A stretch of 44,954 nt of DNA from JBCCGE01 sp039029455 (GTDB lineage Bacteria; Pseudomonadota; Gammaproteobacteria; Arenicellales; Poriferihabitantaceae). Below, in pieces: positions 33,202 through 41,289 of this stretch. The stretch spans positions 1 to 44,954 of the forward strand of contig JBCCGE010000019.1 in the NCBI GenBank assembly GCA_039029455.1, written 5' to 3'. The position numbers and the translations under genes were made by a program. How positions within the stretch are numbered: position 1 is the stretch's first letter; each line of letters opens with the position of its first letter. The notes under the pieces are model-generated. The model saw only the letters and a list, made by a program, of their open reading frames with translations, made no database searches and was not told the DNA's origin.

Positions 33202-34148
33202 TTTTGTTTTCTCAGCGCGAATACAACACCGCCAACCACACCCTGTGCAAGCAGCATCGCCAGCGCAACCCACGCATAGGCGATAGCGTGTTCAGTGCTT
33301 ACAGCGAAAATTCCAAACAAAAAGACATAGACAGTTTCCCTGACGCCAACGCCATTGATTGAAACCGGCAACAACAGAATCACGACAGCTATTGGGATAA
33401 TGACGAATACCGCTACAACGGGCACATTCAGGTTCATAGCGGCGACAATCAGTACAAAGTGCAGAATCACATTAAGCTGCAATAAAAAAGACAACAGAAT
33501 CGCTTTTTTGAGTACATCTGTCCGTCCCCTAAACGCCGAAAGTGCGTCGCTCACTTTTTTCATCAGTCTCTGCATAAAGCCGAACGGGCCCAAACGCAGT
33601 GACAAAAACCATTTCAGAACCGAGTCGCCGCCACCGAAAATCATCCAAAGCACAACGATCATTGCTGTCAACACACCGCCGAGATACCACTGAACTCCGG
33701 GAATGGCTTGCTGCACCTTCGGTGTAAACTGTAGCGCCAGGAAGCCAAACGACAGCAGGCTGAACATACCGAAGAATCGGTCTGTTAGGATGATGGATAC
33801 GGCTTTGGTCTTGTCTCCGGCAAGTCGCCAGACATCGTACATTCTCGAGGCATCGCCACCAATTGTGGACGGCAGAAAATTGTTGAAAAAAATGCCAACG
33901 GTAAACGATTGCAGTAAGAACCCGATACTTGCATCTATACCCTGCGCCTTCATCAGCATCTTCCAACGGCAGGCGCTGATGAAATAGCCGATATAGAACA
34001 TCACGAAGGCAAATATCAGCAGCGGGAGATTTGATGATTCTATGTGGTGCCAGATTTTCGGAAGATCGGCGCCGCTCAGCAACCAGCTGATCAAGCCCAC
34101 CGAGAGCGCCATCTTGACGATCAGACTCAGTCTGCTTTTACTCAGCAT
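33198..34148 (-). CDS. Lysylphosphatidylglycerol synthase TM-domain protein
   Basis: This 316-residue polytopic protein has about eight helices of the MprF N-terminal (flippase-like, PF03706 type) family. Typical blocks: FISACRWKMLMKAQG, FFNNFLPSTIGGDASRMYDVWR, ILTDRFFGMFSLLSFG and VSINGVGVRETVYVFLFG. There is no C-terminal lysyl-transferase domain, so it is a stand-alone TM protein of the kind often found near lipid and glycan genes. It could move a lipid or lipid-linked molecule, but no substrate can be given. Confidence 0.85.
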   Translation of the reverse strand: MLSKSRLSLIVKMALSVGLISWLLSGADLPKIWHHIESSNLPLLIFAFVMFYIGYFISACRWKMLMKAQGIDASIGFLLQSFTVGIFFNNFLPSTIGGDASRMYDVWRLAGDKTKAVSIILTDRFFGMFSLLSFGFLALQFTPKVQQAIPGVQWYLGGVLTAMIVVLWMIFGGGDSVLKWFLSLRLGPFGFMQRLMKKVSDALSAFRGRTDVLKKAILLSFLLQLNVILHFVLIVAAMNLNVPVVAVFVIIPIAVVILLLPVSINGVGVRETVYVFLFGIFAVSTEHAIAYAWVALAMLLAQGVVGGVVFALRKQK

Positions 34149-34233
34149 TTCAAATATCGGACGCGAGAGAATCTAACGAGCAACGCTTTCTGTAGCCGTC
34201 AGTCATAACATAGCGGTGCACGAAAATAGCCAT

Positions 34234-35190
34234 TTATCGCTTAGGAATAACCTCATAACCGGGTTCCTCGGGTTCGTCATCCAGCATCTCCGGCGGAAAC
34301 CCGGGTGCGAGAATCTTCAACGCGCTGGCTTCCTCCAGCCGGCGAATAATATTCGGTGACAGCTCCCGTTCCCCGTATCGGTCTACACCATCATTGAAGA
34401 TATCAACCATCACGGGTGCCAGTTCGAGAGGTACATTACCCCGACCGGCTACTTCGCTAAACAGTCCGATATCTTTGCACACCAAATCCATGGTGAAACT
34501 GATATCGCGGCTGCCATTCAAAATGACCTGGCTTTCGGTTTCATGAACAAAGGAATTGCCTGACGAAATTCGGATGGCTTCGTAGGTGGTATTCAGATCC
34601 ATGCCGGCTGCTTTCGATGTCACCAATGCCTCACACAACGTCAGCAGATTCGCGGTCGCCAGATAATTGGTGACCACTTTCAAAATGGACGCACTGCCCA
34701 GCGCGCCGGTGTGGAGTATGCGGCGACCCATGGTTGTCAGAATCGGCAGCATGCGATCAAATGCTTCACGTTCACAGCCGGCGAAGATTGCAATGTTTCC
34801 AGTTGCAGCTCGGTGACAGCCTCCGGATACCGGGCAATCGACGGGCTCTGACCCAATATCCCTGACCTTCTGACCCAGACGCTTTACCTCTGCCTCGTCT
34901 GTTGTACTCATTTCCGCCCAAATCTTTCCGGCGCCCAAACCGGCCAGTACGCCATCTGAGTTCTCCATCACCGCAGCACTCGCTGCCGGACTGGGCAGAC
35001 ACGTAATCAACAAGTCGACAGATTCGGCCATTTGCTTCGGGCTGTCAGCCCAGCTCGCACCCCGGTCCAGAAACGGCTGCGCGATACTTTTGTCGAGGTC
35101 ACGAACAGTCAGATCAACACCATTGCGCAGCAGGCTGCCTGCGAGCTTGCCGCCGACATTGCCAAGACCAATAAAACCAACTTTCATCAT
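34234..35190 (-). CDS. 3-hydroxyisobutyrate dehydrogenase-like enzyme
   Basis: About 318 residues of the beta-hydroxyacid dehydrogenase family. The NAD(P) motif GFIGLGNVGGKLAGSLL starts near residue 4, DCPVSGGCHRAATG lies in the middle, and the catalytic Lys is in SASILKVVTNYLATANLL. Enzymes of this family oxidise 3-hydroxyisobutyrate, tartronate semialdehyde or succinic semialdehyde relatives. I start at the ATG pair at 35190, behind GGAG; a GTG four codons earlier covers that site. The substrate is not predictable. Confidence 0.85.
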   Translation of the reverse strand: MMKVGFIGLGNVGGKLAGSLLRNGVDLTVRDLDKSIAQPFLDRGASWADSPKQMAESVDLLITCLPSPAASAAVMENSDGVLAGLGAGKIWAEMSTTDEAEVKRLGQKVRDIGSEPVDCPVSGGCHRAATGNIAIFAGCEREAFDRMLPILTTMGRRILHTGALGSASILKVVTNYLATANLLTLCEALVTSKAAGMDLNTTYEAIRISSGNSFVHETESQVILNGSRDISFTMDLVCKDIGLFSEVAGRGNVPLELAPVMVDIFNDGVDRYGERELSPNIIRRLEEASALKILAPGFPPEMLDDEPEEPGYEVIPKR

Positions 35191-35370
35191 TCTCGTCTCC
35201 ACACCTTATTCGGGTTCGATAGTTATTTTTCGGAGTTTATACGGGATGCGGGTATTGAAAAATACTGCACTTTACGGAATTTCATATTTTTGGGATTTTG
35301 CAGGTTCTTTACTGACGGCCTTACATCTGTTGGAATGCCGACATCAAAAATTCAAGCACCGGAAAAACTC

Positions 35371-36348
35371 ATGACCCAAGTGATGCGTGTTCACCAAACC
35401 GGTAGTGCCGAAGTCATGCAATGGGAGACCAGCGAGTTGCCCCCACCTGAAGCTGGCGAGGTCTGTATTCGACACACGGCCATTGGGCTTAACTTTATCG
35501 ACGTGTACTTCCGCAGCGGTGCCTATCCGGCACCGGCTATGCCTTTCGTGCCTGGTCTTGAAGCCTCCGGTGTCATTGAGGCCGTTGGCAGCGGAGTTGA
35601 AAACCTCAAGGAAGGAGATCGAGTTGCATATGCGTCCCCGCCGCTGGGCGCCTATGCTGAATCGAGAAATATTGACGCCTCAAAGGTTGTGCGGGTGTCC
35701 TCTGGGGTCAGCGATGAACAGGCTGCCGCGATGATGCTCAAGGGCATGACTGCGCAATACCTGTTGAGAAGCACATATCGGGTCAAACCCGGGGATACCA
35801 TTCTGTTCCACGCTGCGGCCGGCGGTGTGGGTCAGATCGCGTGCCAGTGGGCGAAACATCTGGGCGCAACAGTCATCGGTACCGTGGGCTCTGACGAAAA
35901 AGCTGAACTCGCGAAAGCCAACGGCTGCGACTACCCGATCGTCTATACCCGCGAGAGTTTTGTCGACAGGGTACAGGAGATCACCGACGGCAAGGGTGTG
36001 CCGGTCGTGTACGATTCGGTCGGCGCCGACACCTTCATGGATTCTCTGAAGTGCCTGCAGATTCGCGGTACTCTGGCCTGCTTTGGACAGTCGTCAGGCA
36101 AAGTCGAACCGTTTGATATCAGCGCACTCAGCGCTGGTGGCTCGCTGTTTCTCACCCGGCCTACATTATTTAACTACACGGCGACTCGGGAAGAACTGGT
36201 GGCCTGTGCCAATGATCTTTTCGATGTAGTAGCGACCGGCAAAGTCAGCATCAATATCAATCAGACCTATGCGCTGGCCGATGCAGTTCAGGCCCACGTT
36301 GATCTCGAAAGCCGAAAAACCACCGGATCCACCATCCTGAAGCCCTAG
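35371..36348 (+). CDS. qor: Zinc-free quinone oxidoreductase (Qor-like)
   Basis: This 325-residue medium-chain dehydrogenase/reductase matches E. coli Qor, an NADPH:quinone reductase. Blocks: GLNFIDVYFRSGAYP, PFVPGLEASGVIEAVGSGV, AAAGGVGQIACQWAKHLGA (the NADPH motif) and VVYDSVGADTF. The Zn-binding Cys cluster of alcohol dehydrogenases is absent, as expected. The start is the ATG at 35371; the frame extends upstream without homology through the divergent dehydrogenase gene. Confidence 0.9.
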   Translation: MTQVMRVHQTGSAEVMQWETSELPPPEAGEVCIRHTAIGLNFIDVYFRSGAYPAPAMPFVPGLEASGVIEAVGSGVENLKEGDRVAYASPPLGAYAESRNIDASKVVRVSSGVSDEQAAAMMLKGMTAQYLLRSTYRVKPGDTILFHAAAGGVGQIACQWAKHLGATVIGTVGSDEKAELAKANGCDYPIVYTRESFVDRVQEITDGKGVPVVYDSVGADTFMDSLKCLQIRGTLACFGQSSGKVEPFDISALSAGGSLFLTRPTLFNYTATREELVACANDLFDVVATGKVSININQTYALADAVQAHVDLESRKTTGSTILKP

Positions 36349-36471
36349 CAAAATTCAATCGTAAACCCACTCAACGTCAACGTAATTTGAGCCGGAGTGG
36401 CCAACCGAGGTTTGGCGCTGCGCTGCTTGAATCTCCGCGGTCCTGCCTGACTCAACAATCCCGGTATTGAG

Positions 36472-36744
36472 TTAGCTGAAAATACCCGGGCCTTTCTGGT
36501 CGATCAGGATTCTGCATTTACTGATCGTTAATTCAACCGCACTGTCTTCGGTCGGTGACGTGTCGGCTCGTATAAAGTGGTGCGAGTGTTCGCTGTTTTC
36601 AGGGTCAGAAATAATGGCTTCTGTAGACCATCCGCTGGAGCCCTGTTTTGGTGTTGGTAAAATGGTCAAGCCTTTATACAGGACCGAGGCATGGTGGCTG
36701 CTTTGCTGACTCTCGCGCCCAAAAATCTTGTCGAATATGCCCAT
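36472..36744 (-). CDS. HlyU-like small protein
   Basis: This 90-residue protein begins MGIFDKIFG and has the HlyU pattern (YKGLTILPTPKQ, HHFIRADTSPTEDSAVELTISKCRILID). The name comes from a Vibrio haemolysin regulator; the broader family consists of small proteins of unclear function without a proven DNA-binding helix. It follows sthA by 3 bp and would be cotranscribed with it. A regulatory role is not shown by the sequence. Confidence 0.75.
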   Translation of the reverse strand: MGIFDKIFGRESQQSSHHASVLYKGLTILPTPKQGSSGWSTEAIISDPENSEHSHHFIRADTSPTEDSAVELTISKCRILIDQKGPGIFS

Positions 36745-36747
36745 TGT

Positions 36748-38145
36748 TTAATCCTCAAGCGCCTCAATTCTGTTGTGTGCGTGCAATGCGGCAACTTTGT
36801 AAGCCTCCGCCAGGGTGGGGTAGTTGAATGCGTTCTCCAGAAAGTAGTCCAGTGTTCCTTTTAACGTCAATACCGCCTGCCCGATATGTATCAGCTCCGT
36901 GGCACCCTCACCGACAATATGCACACCCAGCAGCCGCCGGCTTTTGATCGAAAATATAAGTTTCATCAGACCCGACTGCAGCCCCATGACTTTACCTCTT
37001 GACGTCTCAGGAAGCGGCACAATCCCAACCTCGTAAGGAATTTTACGCTTGATTATGTCTTCTTCACTCATGCCCACGCTGGACATTTCCGGGACAGCAT
37101 AAATTCCGTAAGGAAAAAATTCGGGCATAGCATGGACCTCCTGGCCGAGTGCATGTAGCGCTGCAGCGCGTCCCTGTTCGAGCGATGTTGAGGCCAGTGA
37201 AGGAAATCCGATCACATCACCGGCGGCATAGATATTTGGCACCGCGGTCTGGAAGTGCTCGTTGACCTTTAACCGACCACGGTGATCCGTTTCCAGGCCA
37301 ACTTTGTCCAGCCCCATTTTGTCGGTGTTGCCCACTCGGCCCGCCGCAAAAAGGACCATGTCGGATGCAATCGCGCGTTTGCTCTCAAGTCGGACAACAC
37401 ATCGGCCGCTTTTTCTGGTTTCAATCTTTTCGACTTTCTGTCCAAACTGGAGGCGCATTCCCTCATCAACAATATCGTGACGAAAATGCATCAGCACCTC
37501 GTCGTCGATAAAATCCAGCATCGTGTCTCTGGGTTCAACCAGTGTGACATTAATATCAAGGGTAGAAAAAATATTCGCGTACTCAACGCCGACTACACCT
37601 GCACCGATCACCGTCAGTGAGCGCGGCAGGGTTTTCATGCAGGTCACCTCATCGCTGTCGATGACAGTTTCGCCGTTAAACGGAACGTAATCCGGTCGAT
37701 ACGTTCGGGTGCCGACGGCAATGACGATACTGGAGGCAGAAAGCTCAACGACGTCGCCGTTGTTGGTGTCCACCTCAACAGTCACGTTGTCCGTGAAGCG
37801 GCCGTGTCCATGATAGGTATCCACACCATTTCGGACCAGGTGGTCTTCGAGAATATCGACCTCGCTCTGCAGAGTCATGTTGAGTCTCTGCATCAGATCG
37901 CCGGCACTGATATCCGCCTTGGCCCGGTATGAACGGCCATAGAATCCCCGCTCGCGCCAGCCGGTCAGATTCAGTACAGTCTCCCGCAATGTCTTGCTGG
38001 GGATGGTTCCGGTGTGGACACACACTCCGCCAACCTGCTCCATTCCGTCAATCAGTGCAACGTTTTTACCGAGCTTTGCCGACTGAATAGCCGCGGTTTT
38101 GCCCGCAGGTCCGCTACCGAGAATAATAATGTCATAGTGCTGCAT
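36748..38145 (-). CDS. sthA: Soluble pyridine nucleotide transhydrogenase SthA
   Basis: This 465-residue FAD protein transfers electrons between NADPH and NAD+. The FAD-binding motif ILGSGPAGKTAAIQ starts the protein; CVHTGTIPSKTLRE carries a single Cys where disulfide reductases have C-x4-C, which identifies SthA. A second Rossmann motif (TVIGAGVVGVEYANIF) and the dimerisation domain (IYAVPEMSSVGMSEEDI, HIVGEGATELIHIGQ) follow. Length equals the E. coli enzyme (466). High confidence. Confidence 0.95.
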   Translation of the reverse strand: MQHYDIIILGSGPAGKTAAIQSAKLGKNVALIDGMEQVGGVCVHTGTIPSKTLRETVLNLTGWRERGFYGRSYRAKADISAGDLMQRLNMTLQSEVDILEDHLVRNGVDTYHGHGRFTDNVTVEVDTNNGDVVELSASSIVIAVGTRTYRPDYVPFNGETVIDSDEVTCMKTLPRSLTVIGAGVVGVEYANIFSTLDINVTLVEPRDTMLDFIDDEVLMHFRHDIVDEGMRLQFGQKVEKIETRKSGRCVVRLESKRAIASDMVLFAAGRVGNTDKMGLDKVGLETDHRGRLKVNEHFQTAVPNIYAAGDVIGFPSLASTSLEQGRAAALHALGQEVHAMPEFFPYGIYAVPEMSSVGMSEEDIIKRKIPYEVGIVPLPETSRGKVMGLQSGLMKLIFSIKSRRLLGVHIVGEGATELIHIGQAVLTLKGTLDYFLENAFNYPTLAEAYKVAALHAHNRIEALED

Positions 38146-38264
38146 GATGATTATCGCTTGTCTTATCCAGCAAGGTCAGGATAATAACAGAGTCAATGGG
38201 ATATCATTTTTCGATCCATACACCGTGAATTCGCGATGATTGCCTCTCGATTTAGGGTATGAGT

Positions 38265-38294
38265 GAAACTTCTTCGATGTGTTTTCGGTCTGTA
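38265..38294 (+). promoter_or_regulatory. Possible sigmaE-type promoter for the DegQ-like gene
   Basis: GAAACTT (38265-38271), 17-nt spacer and TCTGTA (38289-38294) resemble the extracytoplasmic-stress consensus GGAACTT-N16/17-TCTGA with mismatches. It lies about 57 bp upstream of the protease ATG, and degP/mucD genes are often under sigmaE/AlgU control, which makes the match more believable. Confidence 0.4.
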
Positions 38295-38351
38295 GTTTCT
38301 AATCGACTAATCCTTTAACTAATCCCTCGAGGTCTTGCCCAAGGAAACCAG

Positions 38352-39698
38352 ATGAAACGACTGTATCTCGCACTCCAGCTCAGTGTGCTACTGCTCATCA
38401 GTTCGTGCGCCGGTGCTGCACTGCCGCTTGCTGTTGACGGTCAAAAGCTCCCAAGTCTTGCGCCGATGCTCAAAGACGTGCAACCGGCTGTGGTTAATAT
38501 CGCCACCGTGATTCGGGGTGGCAGCGCCGGTATGTCGCTGGAAGAATTGTACCGGCGCCGCTTCAACCTGCCGCCGAGACAAAGCAGACCCAGCCAAAGC
38601 AGGGGTTCAGGTGTCATTGTTAACGCCGACCGGGGGCTGGTGATTACCAATCACCACGTCATTGATGGCGCTGATGAAATTTCCGTTACAACAAAAGATG
38701 GTCGAAGTTTTGATGCTGAACTTGTCGGCTCGGACGCTGGCAGCGATGTCGCCATTCTGCGCATCGATGCGGACAACATAACCGCAATTGAACTCGGGGT
38801 ATCCGGAGACCTGAACGTAGGTGATTTTGTGGTCGCCATCGGCAGCCCGTTCGGTTTGAGTCAGACGGTAACATCAGGAATCGTCAGCGCCTTGGGTCGC
38901 AGCGGTCTTGGAATAGAAGGGTATGAAGATTTTATCCAGACCGATGCCTCTATAAATCCGGGGAATTCAGGGGGTGCGCTGGTCAATTTGCGCGGCGAAC
39001 TGATAGGAATCAATACCGCCATTCTCTCCAGAACAGGGGGCAGTGTCGGTATTGGCTTCGCCATTCCGATTGATATGGTCAGCACGCTGATGAATCAGCT
39101 TGTTGAGTTTGGCGACGTAAAACGCGGCTTACTCGGAGTCAGAATGCAGGATCTGACACCCCCACTGGCAGACGCATTTGGAATCAGCGGAAAAAAGGGG
39201 GCGGTTGTTTCTGAAGTAATCAAGGGTTCTGCGGCTGAAGATGTCGGCATCCAGGAGGGCGATGTAATTGTCAAATTCAACGATTCCATCGTCAACGACA
39301 GCGCCGATTTACGAAACGCCGTTGGACTGTTGCGAGCCGGGTCAGAGGGAACGGTCAGCTTTTATCGAAACGGCACGCTCAAAACCGTAAAAGCCACAAT
39401 CAAGGCAACCGACGAAATTGTTCAGAACGAAGAGGGCGCAATCGACCGGCTGGACGGAGCCCGACTTCGCACTGCAGAGGCTGAAGCAGATCAGCCTGCC
39501 GGTGTTCAGGTTGTGGAGATAGAACCCAACAGCCCGGCAGACTCGACCGGTCTGCTGGTCGATGACATCATCACCGAAGTGAATCGACAAAAAGTTGAAT
39601 CTCTGGATGCATTGAAGAAAATTGCGAAACGATCCGACGGGGTGATGCTGATCAAACTTATCAGGGAGAACCGTTCCCTGTTTCTGGTGATACAGTAA
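38352..39698 (+). CDS. degQ: DegQ/DegP-type periplasmic serine protease
   Basis: This 448-residue HtrA protein degrades or refolds damaged periplasmic proteins. It has a signal peptide (about 1-22), a trypsin-like domain with His102 (TNHHVID), Asp132 (GSDVAIL) and Ser206 (GNSGGAL), then two PDZ domains (about 260-350 and 370-448). A Cys at 19 (ISSCAG) could be a weak lipobox. Two PDZ domains and no long LA-loop insert suit DegQ/MucD better than DegP. rpe follows 9 bp downstream and may be cotranscribed. Confidence 0.92.
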   Translation: MKRLYLALQLSVLLLISSCAGAALPLAVDGQKLPSLAPMLKDVQPAVVNIATVIRGGSAGMSLEELYRRRFNLPPRQSRPSQSRGSGVIVNADRGLVITNHHVIDGADEISVTTKDGRSFDAELVGSDAGSDVAILRIDADNITAIELGVSGDLNVGDFVVAIGSPFGLSQTVTSGIVSALGRSGLGIEGYEDFIQTDASINPGNSGGALVNLRGELIGINTAILSRTGGSVGIGFAIPIDMVSTLMNQLVEFGDVKRGLLGVRMQDLTPPLADAFGISGKKGAVVSEVIKGSAAEDVGIQEGDVIVKFNDSIVNDSADLRNAVGLLRAGSEGTVSFYRNGTLKTVKATIKATDEIVQNEEGAIDRLDGARLRTAEAEADQPAGVQVVEIEPNSPADSTGLLVDDIITEVNRQKVESLDALKKIAKRSDGVMLIKLIRENRSLFLVIQ

Positions 39699-39707
39699 AC
39701 TTACACT

Positions 39708-40397
39708 ATGAAACAGCCCCCCGTTATCGCACCCTCAATCCTGTCCGCTGACTTCGCTCGGCTCGGACAGGAGGTACAGCAGGTTTTGGAATCGGGCGCT
39801 GACTGGGTGCATTTCGACGTCATGGACAATCACTACGTGCCCAATCTGACCATTGGTCCGCTGGTCTGTCAGGCCCTTAGAAACCACGGTATATCCGCAC
39901 ACATTGACGTCCATCTTATGGTCAGGCCTGTTGATCAGTTGATCGGAAACTTTGCTGATGCCGGTGCCACCAGCATTACGTTTCACCCCGAGGCCAGCGA
40001 CCATATCGATCGGTCTTTACAGCTTATTCAACAGGCCGGATGCCAGGGCGGTCTGGTGTTCAATCCGGCAACGCCTTTAGTCGTGCTGGATCACGTTATC
40101 GACAAAGTGGATTTAATTTTGTTGATGTCGGTAAACCCCGGCTTCGGCGGGCAGTCTTTTATTTCCTCGGCGCTTTCGAAACTTCAGCAGGCTCGTAACA
40201 TTATCGACGCAAGTGGGCGAGACATTCGGCTCGAAGTCGATGGTGGCGTTAAGGTTGATAATATTGCCGAAATCGCGGCCGCAGGAGCCGACACCTTCGT
40301 CGCCGGAAGCGCGATTTTTGGTGCAGCCGATGACTCGGATCCCAATCGCTACGACACGGTCATCGGTCAACTTCGAGAGCAGCTGAAACCCTTTTAA
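39708..40397 (+). CDS. rpe: Ribulose-phosphate 3-epimerase
   Basis: This 229-residue TIM-barrel enzyme interconverts ribulose 5-phosphate and xylulose 5-phosphate. Signatures: APSILSADFARLGQE, HFDVMDNHYVPNLTIGP, HLMVRP, NPGFGGQSFI and DGGVKVDNI. The metal-binding His and Asp residues are present. It is followed by gph and then trpE, an order familiar from Pseudomonas and relatives. Confidence 0.95.
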   Translation: MKQPPVIAPSILSADFARLGQEVQQVLESGADWVHFDVMDNHYVPNLTIGPLVCQALRNHGISAHIDVHLMVRPVDQLIGNFADAGATSITFHPEASDHIDRSLQLIQQAGCQGGLVFNPATPLVVLDHVIDKVDLILLMSVNPGFGGQSFISSALSKLQQARNIIDASGRDIRLEVDGGVKVDNIAEIAAAGADTFVAGSAIFGAADDSDPNRYDTVIGQLREQLKPF

Positions 40398-40410
40398 CGC
40401 CGTTCCGAAT

Positions 40411-41145
40411 ATGTCACTCACTCGGGTCGCGCCAGTATTTCCTAACCCGGTTCAAGGTGTACTTTTTGATCTTGACGGCACGCTGATCGATTCAGTACCC
40501 GACATAGCGGCCTCTCTGAATCTGGCTTTACAAGAGGCGGGATACCGTTCGGTTGCGGAACCGAAAGTCCGGGAATGGGTTGGAAACGGTTCCGGTAAGC
40601 TGGTTGATCGGGCCTTGCAACACCTTCTGGGTCAACCCCCTCAAAAACCCGTTTCAGATACAGTTTTTGCTGAGTTTCTTCGTCTTTATCGAATTCACAT
40701 CTGCAACAAAAGCACGCTTTATCCAGGCGTTTTAAGCACTCTGGAAACCATCCACCGTGCCGGTCTGAAAATGGGTGTAGTGACCAATAAGCCGCTGCAA
40801 CACAGTGAAGCCCTTCTGTCCCGAATGCAGATTCTTGACTTCTTCACCTGCGTAGTGGGCGGAGATTCACTAGCGGTCAGAAAGCCGGATCCGGCACCCG
40901 TTTTACACGCCTGCAAGACGCTGGAAGTCGCGCCGAAAAACAGCGTGATGGTCGGCGACTCACGTGCGGATGTGGTCGCGGCACAACGCGCAAATTGCCC
41001 TGTTATTTGTCTGACTTACGGGTACAATCAAGGTCAGGATCTGGAGTCTTTGAATCCATCAGCACTGATTGAGGATTTTTCCCTGATCCCTGAACTGATC
41101 ATGATTCATCCGCATCGATCTGCGCAACACGCGGATCAAACCTGA
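40411..41145 (+). CDS. gph: Phosphoglycolate phosphatase Gph
   Basis: This 244-residue HAD phosphatase dephosphorylates 2-phosphoglycolate, a product of DNA 3'-end repair. HAD motif I is FDLDGTLIDS (nucleophile D and general acid D), motif II is VVTNK, and motifs III/IV are KPDPAP and VGDSRADVVAA. The N-terminal cap DIAASLNLALQEAG is typical. It starts 13 bp after rpe. Its 3' end lies just before the putative trp leader. Confidence 0.93.
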   Translation: MSLTRVAPVFPNPVQGVLFDLDGTLIDSVPDIAASLNLALQEAGYRSVAEPKVREWVGNGSGKLVDRALQHLLGQPPQKPVSDTVFAEFLRLYRIHICNKSTLYPGVLSTLETIHRAGLKMGVVTNKPLQHSEALLSRMQILDFFTCVVGGDSLAVRKPDPAPVLHACKTLEVAPKNSVMVGDSRADVVAAQRANCPVICLTYGYNQGQDLESLNPSALIEDFSLIPELIMIHPHRSAQHADQT

Positions 41146-41150
41146 ATTCG

Positions 41151-41231
41151 ATGAACACTAAAGAGCATCTCATAACAATCAATTCACTGGCGCATCGATG
41201 GCGCTGGCGACGCTGGCGACTGTCCTCGTGA
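41151..41231 (+). CDS. trpL: Putative trp leader peptide
   Basis: A 26-codon ORF begins 6 bp after the gph stop and lies 58 bp before trpE. It reads MNTKEHLITINSLAHR followed by WRWRRW and RLSS, so three Trp codons fall within six residues (17, 19, 22). This is the arrangement of a leader peptide that lets the ribosome sense charged tRNA-Trp. I found no clear terminator hairpin with a T-tract between it and trpE, only a short GGCC-TGT-GGCC palindrome (41243-41253), and no good Shine-Dalgarno. The TGG codons sit in a TGGCG-rich repeat, so chance is possible. Confidence 0.5.
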   Translation: MNTKEHLITINSLAHRWRWRRWRLSS

Positions 41232-41289
41232 CCTAATTTTACGGCCTGTGGCCACCCAGTTGTTTGACCGTTAATGAGTTTGACTCGAT

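Noticed and set aside
36349..36471. Inverted repeat ACTCAA...TTGAGT between qor and the HlyU-like gene
   Set aside because: The stem is short, there is no T-tract on either strand, and the pairing could be chance.
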